In this document: piece by piece, positions 1 through 6,575 of the stretch
Position numbering within the stretch: the first letter of the stretch is position 1
Layout: every line of letters starts with the position of its first letter
Assembly: GCA_963761425.1 (NCBI GenBank)
Contig: CAVXGQ010000005.1
Location: 124,001-188,000, forward strand
Direction: 5' to 3'
Source: Bog-793 sp963761425
GTDB lineage: Bacteria; Actinomycetota; Acidimicrobiia; Acidimicrobiales; Bog-793
Length of the DNA: 64,000 nt
Made by a program: the position numbers and the translations under genes
Notes under the pieces: generated by a model
The model's database searches: none
Seen by the model: the letters and a program-made list of their open reading frames with translations, nothing else
Told to the model about the DNA's origin: nothing

Positions 1-39
1 GACGGACAAGGCCGCGCGCGAACGCGCTCCCGCCTCTAT

Positions 40-1104
40 GTGCCGCACGCCCGTCCGGCGTCTCGTGGTCTGAAGCTCACCGGTGATGAGCTCGGGGCGA
101 GACGTGTTGGAGCGGGGCTAAGTCAGCAGCGACTCGGATCGGCCCTGGGGAAGACCGGCGGATTCGTGGGGTATTGGGAGCGGCGCGGATCAGCCCCCGT
201 CCCCGAGCCTTGGGCGGCGCGACTGCTCGAGGAACTCGCCAGCACGCGGAATCGCCCCGATCCGACCGAGTTGGCTCGTGCCGGGATCGTCTCCGCAGTA
301 GCACAACAGCCGGGATTGTCCCGCTGGCGGCTCCAAAAGGTTGTCGGGAATGGCAATTCGGCGCGCCGCGCGCTGCACGAACTCCTGCATTCGGGTGAGC
401 TGGTGAGTGGGCGGGCATTTGACCGGCTCGGCCGTCAGTACGTCGGCCTGTACCAACGCGATCAGCCGAAGCAACGGGGCGACGCCTTTCGGCATGGCGA
501 ATTGCGGCACGTGCGGGAGACCGCCGGTTGGACCGCTGGCGAGCTCGCCGTGGCGATCGGCGCTCGCGCCAGCACGGTCACGCGCTGGGAGTCCGGCGCA
601 CGCCACTGCCCGCCCCGCCAGGTCACGGCCGTTCGCACTGTGCTTGCTGGTCCGCGGCCGGACCGTGCGCGCGACGAGCGACGTCTCGCTCGCTTGCTTG
701 CGCTCGTCGCTCCGCCTGAGGGGGCGAGGCTGACCGAGCTCCTGCCGTTTCTCTCGAGCGATGTGGGCCGGGCGACGTTCGAGGCCGCTCTTGCTGGTGG
801 CCTCATCCATGAGGAGGAGCGCACCGAACGCGATCGGCAAGGCCGGCCGTACCGGCGTCGCCGGGTCGTCACCGGACCGGCGCGAGCCGACGCTGAACCG
901 CCCCCGGCGACGCTCACCGGTGCCGATCTGCGCACCGCACGCGAAGCCGCGGGCCTGAGCCAGGGCGAGTTGGCGCGGCGCCTCGGCCTCAGTCAAAGCA
1001 TGGTCAGCCGTTGGGAGCTCGGGCTCGCCAGAGTGCCGCTCGGGCACCTCGAGCGCGTTTGGACTGTCCTGGGAGGTTTGACCGCCAATTTGACTGCCCA
1101 GTGA
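40..1104 (+). CDS. Protein with three XRE-type helix-turn-helix domains
   Basis: A GTG at 40 is the first start seen, but the frame stays open to base 1, so the true N-terminus may lie outside the window. The 354 residues alternate DNA-binding-like units. XRE/Cro-type helix-turn-helices lie at about 13-60, 150-203 and 292-345; each has a G-[LW]-[ST]-x-x-x-L pattern and ends in a W-E pair (SRWELG near 323). Winged-helix-like stretches lie at about 80-140 and 215-280. No catalytic, membrane or ligand domain is visible, so I infer a DNA-binding regulator. It ends 100 bases before a tRNA-Tyr 3' fragment that looks like an integration scar, so it may be the last gene of an integrated element. The DNA target is unknown. 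Confidence 0.8.
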   Translation: MPHARPASRGLKLTGDELGARRVGAGLSQQRLGSALGKTGGFVGYWERRGSAPVPEPWAARLLEELASTRNRPDPTELARAGIVSAVAQQPGLSRWRLQKVVGNGNSARRALHELLHSGELVSGRAFDRLGRQYVGLYQRDQPKQRGDAFRHGELRHVRETAGWTAGELAVAIGARASTVTRWESGARHCPPRQVTAVRTVLAGPRPDRARDERRLARLLALVAPPEGARLTELLPFLSSDVGRATFEAALAGGLIHEEERTERDRQGRPYRRRRVVTGPARADAEPPPATLTGADLRTAREAAGLSQGELARRLGLSQSMVSRWELGLARVPLGHLERVWTVLGGLTANLTAQ

Positions 1105-1204
1105 GCTGCTTTCGGCTGCCCGGCATTGACGCTAGCTGCAGTCGCATAGGCGCTGACCTGCGCCACTTGACGCCCAGTGCCACCCATTAATGCCGCGAGT
1201 CTGC

Positions 1205-1254
1205 CTGTAAATCTGCCGGCACAGCCTACGTAGGTTCAAATCCTACCCGGCCCA
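1205..1254 (+). other. Partial tRNA-Tyr (3' half), probable attachment-site scar
   Basis: From the anticodon loop CTGTAAA (1205-1211) onward the sequence matches a bacterial tRNA-Tyr(GTA). The 3' anticodon-stem strand TCTGC is followed by a long variable arm, a T arm GTAGG-TTCAAAT-CCTAC (1230-1246), the acceptor 3' strand CCGGCCC (1247-1253) and discriminator A. The 5' half is absent: the stem before the loop is TCTGC, which cannot pair with TCTGC, and no GGGCCGG acceptor strand lies upstream. This is what tRNA-targeting tyrosine integrases leave at the distal end of an element. By that logic the intact tRNA-Tyr and the element lie to the left. The rest of the 1105-1497 gap shows nothing I can name. 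Confidence 0.75.
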
Positions 1255-1497
1255 CTTATCCCTTTTGACAGGCCGGTTCTGTCGACCTTCGCTCCTAGGA
1301 CGGCGGCGCTTTCGGGTCCACCTCGCCAGCCGGTCGCCTAAAGGTTCGCCCGGTCTGGCGCTGGGGAGGTTCGGCCGGGTGGGGCCCCGGACCGCGCCCC
1401 CGATGAGCGTCCGGGCGCATCGCCGGTCCTTTCCACAAGCCCCGACCGCGACAGCTCGTCCCCAACTTTCCCGCTGCGGTGGCAGAATCTGGTCGGA

Positions 1498-3123
1498 ATG
1501 ACGCCCCTCGTGACCTCTTCGGGTAGGCCGGGCGCGTTCCAGGACCTGCCCGCGCCGGCCGGGGACCGCGTGGTGCGGCACCGGGGGATCGTCCTGGCGG
1601 TGCTCTGCGTGAGTCTCCTCGTCGTGAGCCTCGACACCACCATTCTCAACGTCGCGTTGCCGGCGATCGTGCGCGCCATGCACGCCACCTCGAGCCAGCT
1701 CCAGTGGATCGTCGACGCCTACGTGATCGTGTTCGCCGGGCTGTTGCTGGTGCTCGGCAGCCTCGGCGACCGCATCGGACGCAAGTGGGTTTTCTTGGGC
1801 GGGTTGGTGCTGTTCGCCGCGGGCTCCGCGACGTCAGCGTTCTCGACCACCCCCGACCGTCTCATCGCCGCCCGCGCCTTCATGGGGATCGGCGCGGCGG
1901 CGATCATGCCGTCGACCCTGTCCATCCTGGCCAGTGTGTTCACCGCGGCGGACGAGCGGCTCCAGGCCATCGGGATCTGGTCGGGCACCACCGGGCTCGG
2001 GGTGGCGATCGGGCCGGTGGCCGGCGGCTGGTTGCTCGCCCACTACTGGTGGGGCTCGGTGTTCTTGGTGAACGTGCCGATCGCCTTGGTCGGGCTGTGT
2101 GCCGCGGCCTGGCTGGTTCCGAATTCGGCCAACCCGGAGAGCAAGCGACCCGACCCGATCGGAGCCCTGCTCTCGATCGTCGGGATGGCCCTTTTGCTCT
2201 GGGGGATCATCGAGGCTCCCGACCGCTCCTGGACCTCGCCCCTCATCATCGGCGCCATCGTCGCCGCGCTGGTCGTGCTGGCCGGGTTTGTCTGGTGGGA
2301 GAGGCTCTCCACCCATCCGATGATCGAGCTGTCCTTCTTTCGCTCGAGGCGTTTCTCGGCGGCGATTGGGGCCATGGGCCTGGTGATCTTCGCCCTCATG
2401 GGGGCGCTGTTCCTGCTCACCCAGTACCTGCAGTTCTCGCTGGGCTACAGCGCCCTCCAGGCCGGCCTGCGCCTCGCGCCCATCGCGGCGGTGCTGCTGG
2501 TGGTGGCGCCGGCGTCGACGCTCGTCGTCCGCTACCTCGGGACCAAACCGGTGGTCTTCGGAGGGCTGGCCTTCGTCGCGGTGGGGCTCGGGATGCTGTC
2601 GAGGATCACCGTCCACGGCACCTACCTGGAGGCGCTGCCGGGCTTGTTCTTCGTCGGCATCGGGGTCGGGCTGGCCCTCGCCCCCTGCACCGAGTCGGTG
2701 ATGGGGGCGCTCCCCCTGGCCCAGGTCGGGGTGGGTTCCGCCACCAACAGCGCCGTCTTGCAGCTGGGGGGCGCCCTCGGGGTCGGGGTGCTGGGGAGCC
2801 TGCTCAACACCCGGTACGCCGACCGGTTGGCCCCCTATCTCGCGCACTCTCCGATTCGGATTCCGCCATCGGTGTTCCACACCATCTCCGGGTCGCTCGG
2901 CGGCGCTCTCGCCGTGGCGCAAAAGGCCGGGAGTCTTGGCGCGCCGCTGGCCAGGCTGGCGCGGCTGTCGTTCCTCAGCGGAATGGACCTCGCCTTGCTG
3001 GTGGGGATGATCGTGGTCGCGGTGGCGGCCTTCGTCGTGCTCGCGGTGCTCCCGAACCAGGGAGCTCCCCCGGTGGGCGGGAGCCCGTCCGAGCTGCCCG
3101 GCCGGCCGCCGACGGACCGGTAA
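1498..3123 (+). CDS. MFS drug-efflux transporter, DHA2 (EmrB/QacA-like) family
   Basis: The 541-residue inner-membrane protein has the length and hydrophobic pattern of the 14-helix DHA2 family, which expels drugs using the proton gradient. Family motifs are plain: D1 LDTTILNVALP at residues 45-55, motif A GSLGDRIGRK at 87-96 between helices 2 and 3, and antiporter motif C GVAIGPVAGG at 168-177. The N-terminal 28 residues and a Pro-rich C-terminal tail are cytoplasmic. The start is ATG; little or no Shine-Dalgarno is seen, so a very short leader is possible. No regulator gene is adjacent. It is the first gene right of the tRNA-Tyr scar and so probably chromosomal. Substrates cannot be told from sequence. 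Confidence 0.9.
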   Translation: MTPLVTSSGRPGAFQDLPAPAGDRVVRHRGIVLAVLCVSLLVVSLDTTILNVALPAIVRAMHATSSQLQWIVDAYVIVFAGLLLVLGSLGDRIGRKWVFLGGLVLFAAGSATSAFSTTPDRLIAARAFMGIGAAAIMPSTLSILASVFTAADERLQAIGIWSGTTGLGVAIGPVAGGWLLAHYWWGSVFLVNVPIALVGLCAAAWLVPNSANPESKRPDPIGALLSIVGMALLLWGIIEAPDRSWTSPLIIGAIVAALVVLAGFVWWERLSTHPMIELSFFRSRRFSAAIGAMGLVIFALMGALFLLTQYLQFSLGYSALQAGLRLAPIAAVLLVVAPASTLVVRYLGTKPVVFGGLAFVAVGLGMLSRITVHGTYLEALPGLFFVGIGVGLALAPCTESVMGALPLAQVGVGSATNSAVLQLGGALGVGVLGSLLNTRYADRLAPYLAHSPIRIPPSVFHTISGSLGGALAVAQKAGSLGAPLARLARLSFLSGMDLALLVGMIVVAVAAFVVLAVLPNQGAPPVGGSPSELPGRPPTDR

Positions 3124-3226
3124 CCACCGCGGCTGCGGTGGCCCGGGAATCGGGGGCGGCCGGTCCGGGGCGCCATGTTGTCGGCCGGGGTGGCGCGGGC
3201 CTAGCGTCGCAGGGGAGGTGGTTGCC

Positions 3227-3457
3227 TTGAAGAATGATCGCATGTTGGCGGAGGCGGTCCGCGCGTGGGTCATCGAAGAGCGGCCGGGCGATGGTGCCGC
3301 GGCCAGCCGGGCCGCCGCCGTCGCCCGGGTTTGCTACACGAACGGCGCGTCGGTCTCCGAGGCGTGCCATCGGGCCCACGCCTTCGTCAACAGCTGGACT
3401 CGGCACCCGGCGCAGAAACAGTTTCGGCCCCGCCGGGGAGGAGCCGTCCGCTTCTAG
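3227..3457 (+). CDS. Small hypothetical protein
   Basis: A short frame of 76 residues from TTG 3227, chosen because AGGGGAGG (3211-3218) sits 8 bases upstream; GTG 3218 and ATG 3242 are alternatives. The product has an Ala/Arg-rich middle, a single Cys and a basic tail ending near RPRRGGAVRF. I see no recognisable domain, signal peptide or membrane segment. Longer frames overlap it in the other two phases, so coding status is uncertain; the ribosome-binding site is the main support. Confidence 0.4.
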   Translation: MKNDRMLAEAVRAWVIEERPGDGAAASRAAAVARVCYTNGASVSEACHRAHAFVNSWTRHPAQKQFRPRRGGAVRF

Positions 3458-3465
3458 GCCCGTCC

Positions 3466-3538
3466 GGCCGCGTCGCGGTCCGGCGGAAATTGACGGTCCC
3501 TTCGGGGATCCCCGTGGCCGCGCCGCGGTCCGGCGGAA
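3466..3538 (+). repeat. Pair of 23-bp direct repeats with 50-bp period
   Basis: Positions 3466-3488 and 3516-3538 match in 22 of 23 bases (shared core CGCGGTCCGGCGGAA) and lie exactly 50 bp apart in the 283-bp gap before the SnoaL-like gene. The copies contain GC-rich palindromic parts. I see no link to a known element; operator repeats or a small duplication are both possible. Confidence 0.6.
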
Positions 3539-3740
3539 CCGCCAGTGTCCCGATCACCGCCGAGATCGCCGAAACAAACCGTGTCGTAGGGGCCGCCGCC
3601 GCCCGGACGCAGTGGGGTGACGCACCGGCCGGGGCCGACACCGGCGGCCAGCGCGCTGCACGGGAATCGTCTGTCACCGCGCCGAGATACTCGATCGAGC
3701 GCCGTAGTCTCCCCCGTGTCTACGAGACAGGGGGGAAGCG

Positions 3741-4160
3741 ATGGATCACACGGCGACCACGCGACATCTGTTCGATTGCATCACGGCCGGCGACATCGAT
3801 GGTTTCGGTGATCAGTTGGCGGAGGATTTCGTCGAGCACGAGACCGGCCCCGGTCTGGACCCCACCAAGGCCGGCACCAAGGAACTCTTCCGGATGATGC
3901 TGACGGGATTCCCCGACCTGCGCTTTGCGCCCGAAGACGTCCTGTCGAGCGGTGACAAGGTCGTCGCCCGGGTGCGGGTCACCGGAACCCACACCGGAAA
4001 TTTCATGGGCATTGCGGCGACCGGCCGGGGCGTCGACTTCCCGGCCATCGATATCCTGCGGTTCGGCGACGACGGTCGGGTCCACGAGCACTGGGGAGTC
4101 ATGGATGTGATGTCCATGATGCAACAGCTCGGGGTGGTGCCCTCGGGCCCGCCCGCCTAG
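3741..4160 (+). CDS. SnoaL-like / ester-cyclase family protein (NTF2 fold)
   Basis: The 139-residue protein has the size and layout of SnoaL-like polyketide-cyclase or ester-cyclase proteins: an N-terminal helix pair ending LAEDFVEHE, a central FPDLRFAPEDVLSSGDKV block, the strand RVTGTHTGNFMGI and a C-terminal WGVMDVMSMMQQLGVV, the usual family ending. Members fold as small alpha/beta cones; most genomic ones have no known substrate, so the reaction is not assigned. ATG 3741 follows a purine-rich AGGGGGGAAG. An IS110 transposase ends 21 bases after the stop, facing it, so the insertion landed just beyond the coding end and left the protein intact. Confidence 0.8.
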   Translation: MDHTATTRHLFDCITAGDIDGFGDQLAEDFVEHETGPGLDPTKAGTKELFRMMLTGFPDLRFAPEDVLSSGDKVVARVRVTGTHTGNFMGIAATGRGVDFPAIDILRFGDDGRVHEHWGVMDVMSMMQQLGVVPSGPPA

Positions 4161-4181
4161 ACATCCCACGGCCCGAAGATG

Positions 4182-5405
4182 TCAAGCGGCCTCGGTGAGT
4201 TGGCTCTCTGAACGGTGGCCCCAGGCGGTGTGCTCGTCGTAGAAACTGCCGTTGGCGAGACAGCCATGGAGGATGCCGACGAGCCGGTTCCCGAGGGCTC
4301 TGAGCGCCGCATGGTGGGTGTCGCCGGCTTGCCGGTGGGCGTCGTAGAAGGCGCGGGCCCCCGGCGACGCGGTGAGGCTCGCAAAGGACCACAGGTAGAT
4401 CGCGTCAGCGAGGCGCATGTTGCGGGCGTAGCGGGCGAGCACGATGCGCTTGGTGCCCGACGCGCGGGTGATCGGCGACGTGCCGGCGTAGTTCTTGCGA
4501 GACTTGGCACTGGCGTAACGGTCCGGGTCATCCCCGAACTCGCCGAGCACCCGGGCGCCGAGGATGGTCCCCAGTCCTGGCAAGGAACGGACCACCTTGG
4601 CGGCCGGGTGCTGCTCAAAACCCGCTTCGAGCTGCTGCGCGAGGTTCGCGATCTCGGCGTTCATCGTCGAGATCACCGTCACCGACGCCTTGACTGAAGC
4701 ACCCATCGCGCTCGCCACCAGCGCGGAGCCCTGAAGCTGGGGTGCGCGCAGTGCCGCCTGGATCTCTCGAGCTCGCTCGTCGATCCGGCGCTGCCGCCCG
4801 CCACGGCGCAGTGCCGAGGCGATCTTTGCAAGCGAAAGCGCCGCTCCGAGGCTCGGGGTCGGCGCCACCTTCAACACCTCTGTGGCATCAGCGCTCGCCA
4901 GGTCGTCGAAGGTGGAGAGCGCCGCCGGGTAGAACTCTCGCAGCGTCGAGCGCAGCGCGTTGGCCTGCCGGCCTCTCGACCAGATCATCGACTGGTGAGC
5001 CCGGGCGAGGACCTTCACCGCTTCGACGACCTCGGAGTCACCAGCGACGGGGCGGTGGTTGTGCCGGTCGGTGCGGACCATATCGGCGAGCACCTTGGCG
5101 TCGCCGGGATCGGACTTCGCGCCCGAGGTCGAGTGGCGGTCCCGATAGCGCGAGGTCGACATCGGGTTCACGGCGAACACGAGGTAGCCCGCTGCGACGA
5201 GCGCCGCGACGAACAGGCCCCGGTCGGTCTCGATCCCGACGATCACCTCGCTCGGATCTTCGATATGCGCACCGACGAGCTCGTGGAAACGGGCGATCCC
5301 CTCGACGCCCTCGGGCAGCCGGCCTCCCGCGAGGCGCCTACCCTCTGCGTCCTCAACGTGCACGTCGTGGTGGGCCTCGGCCCAGTCCACTCCGACAAAG
5401 ATCAT
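4182..5405 (-). CDS. IS110-family transposase (DEDD recombinase)
   Basis: The 407-residue recombinase is full length for the IS110 group. The N-terminal RuvC-like domain carries the DEDD set: D7 in GVDWAE, E59 in VGIETD, and D99 and D102 in KSDPGDA. A helical middle leads to the C-terminal transposase_20 domain with the hairpin PGLGTILGA (276-284) and a candidate catalytic Ser316 in TSPITRASG. Family members cut and rejoin DNA guided by a bridge RNA from the element's non-coding end. ATG at 5405 has GGGAGGAG 5 bases upstream. No frameshift or stop interrupts it, so it may be active. Confidence 0.95.
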   Translation of the reverse strand: MIFVGVDWAEAHHDVHVEDAEGRRLAGGRLPEGVEGIARFHELVGAHIEDPSEVIVGIETDRGLFVAALVAAGYLVFAVNPMSTSRYRDRHSTSGAKSDPGDAKVLADMVRTDRHNHRPVAGDSEVVEAVKVLARAHQSMIWSRGRQANALRSTLREFYPAALSTFDDLASADATEVLKVAPTPSLGAALSLAKIASALRRGGRQRRIDERAREIQAALRAPQLQGSALVASAMGASVKASVTVISTMNAEIANLAQQLEAGFEQHPAAKVVRSLPGLGTILGARVLGEFGDDPDRYASAKSRKNYAGTSPITRASGTKRIVLARYARNMRLADAIYLWSFASLTASPGARAFYDAHRQAGDTHHAALRALGNRLVGILHGCLANGSFYDEHTAWGHRSESQLTEAA

Positions 5406-5640
5406 CTGACTCCTCCCATCGATGGCACCAGCGTCGAGCCCGAGGACCCCAGCAGCTTCCTAATGGTTCAGTGCTCGAGGCACGACATCCCACCAGCCGT
5501 CGAAGGAGACCTCACCGACCGACCGGGGCACGATCTAGACGTAGGGCTCGAGGCCCTGGCGGTCGCAGTGCTCACCCGTCGGTGGCTCGGTTGACCAGCC
5601 TCGCTCGTTGATAAAGCGAGGTGGTCGATCCCCATTAGGC
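5406..5640 (-). ncRNA. Candidate IS110 bridge RNA region
   Basis: This non-coding end precedes the transposase on its own strand, where IS110-group elements encode the bridge RNA. Read on the minus strand it opens with a strong hairpin: GACCA-C-CTCGCT pairs with AGCGAG-GC-TGGTC around a 9-base loop (5593-5626). Two smaller hairpins follow with the same CTCGA loop: GGGC/GCCC, then GTGC/GCAC. A 5' stem followed by looped stems resembles the published IS621-type layout. Target- and donor-pairing guides were not identified because the element ends are uncertain. The rest of the gene-free stretch, 5641-5856, holds only GC-rich sequence with nothing I can name. Confidence 0.55.
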
Positions 5641-5856
5641 GGTCGGGGCGGGGGGCGTCGCGCCCTCCCGTCCCAGCTGAGGCCGCGGGCGCCCCAATCC
5701 CCCGGGAGGGTTGGAGGCCGGTTGGAGGGCCGATCCGCTCGGGGGCGGTAGGTCTATTCCCGTTCGGTTCGGCAACGAACCCGGCGGAAAGGTTCAGCGT
5801 CAGGGGCCCATTCGGCTCGCTCTGACCCGGCGGGGGGATCGCGGCAGGATAGGGCG

Positions 5857-6564
5857 GTGATCGCAGTGGTCTCCCCGACTGCCTACTGGTCGGCGGTCGG
5901 GTTCGGTGCCGTCCTGTGCCTCTCGTTGTGCTTCGCGGCCCGACGTCGGGCCGGCCCGTGGCGGATCCTGGTGGCCCGGCTGATCGGGTTGGCGCTCGGG
6001 GCCGACATCGTCGCCTACACCGTCGGGCTGATCGTGGCGCGGACCTGGACGGCGGACACCTCGTTGCCCCTTGCCCTCTGCAACGCGGGGGTGGTCGCCG
6101 CCGCGGTGGCCTGCTGGTGGCGGATCCCGTTGCTCGTCGAGCTGACCTATTTCATCGGGCTCGCCGGGACCCTGCAGGCGGTCCTCACCCCGGACCTGAG
6201 CGTCGCCTTTCCGCACCTCGTGTTCTTCGAGTACGTCGTCGGTCACGTGGGGATCGTGCTCGCCGCGCTGTTCCTCGTCGTCGGGTTGCGTCTGTATCCG
6301 CGCCCGGGAGCGGTCGTGCGGGTGTTCGCCATCACCGCCGCCTACACCGCGTTGGTCGGGCTGGTCGACGGCACCACCGGCGCCAACTACATGTTCCTGC
6401 GGCGTCCTCCCGGCGAGTGGACCCTGTTGCGACTGCTCGGTCCCTGGCCTTGGTACGTGGTCAGCGCGGCCGGGGTCGCGCTGGTGCTCCTGTTCCTCCT
6501 CGACCTTCCCTTCCGGGGAGCCCAGATCGCCGCCCGACGGAGGGATTCACTACCCGCGAGCTGA
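5857..6564 (+). CDS. TIGR02206/YwaF-like integral membrane protein
   Basis: The 235-residue protein has about six or seven hydrophobic helices and the signature stretches of the YwaF/TIGR02206 family: LPLALCNAG, FFEYVVGHVGIVL, TGANYMFLRRPP and LGPWPWYV. The family occurs in Firmicutes and actinobacteria; its function is unknown. Conserved His and Asn/Tyr residues beside helices suggest a membrane pocket, but that is inference. GTG 5857 follows AGGATAGGG. It converges with the YfhO-like gene, with 11 bases between stops. It is the first gene right of the IS110 copy. Confidence 0.8.
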   Translation: MIAVVSPTAYWSAVGFGAVLCLSLCFAARRRAGPWRILVARLIGLALGADIVAYTVGLIVARTWTADTSLPLALCNAGVVAAAVACWWRIPLLVELTYFIGLAGTLQAVLTPDLSVAFPHLVFFEYVVGHVGIVLAALFLVVGLRLYPRPGAVVRVFAITAAYTALVGLVDGTTGANYMFLRRPPGEWTLLRLLGPWPWYVVSAAGVALVLLFLLDLPFRGAQIAARRRDSLPAS

Positions 6565-6575
6565 CCGGGCGGTCC

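Larger units (their letters stand above)
4161..5640 (-). mobile_element. IS110-family insertion sequence (ends approximate)
   Basis: One complete transposase gene with a very short non-coding end at its 3' side (at most 21 bases after the SnoaL-like stop) and a long non-coding end (over 200 bases) at its 5' side, the asymmetry typical of the IS110 group. No long terminal inverted repeats or target duplication are seen, as expected for this family. A weak inverted pair, CGCCTA at 4154-4159 and TAGGCG at 5636-5641, flanks it, and GACATC/GATGTC (4160-4165/4178-4183) sits at the short end. Exact termini need comparison with an empty site. Confidence 0.75.

Noticed and set aside
1168..1254. A functional tRNA-Tyr gene
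   Set aside because: The 5' acceptor strand, D arm and 5' anticodon-stem strand do not fit; only the 3' part is tRNA.
1704..3230. Second plus-strand frame inside the MFS gene
   Set aside because: Arg/Gly-rich out-of-phase translation; the MFS frame has clear motifs and helices.
3265..3897. Plus-strand frame overlapping the small ORF and the SnoaL-like gene
   Set aside because: Overlaps the well-supported SnoaL-like start and has no ribosome site or domain.
4742..5611. Plus-strand frames opposite the IS110 transposase
   Set aside because: Shadows; the transposase on the minus strand has catalytic motifs.
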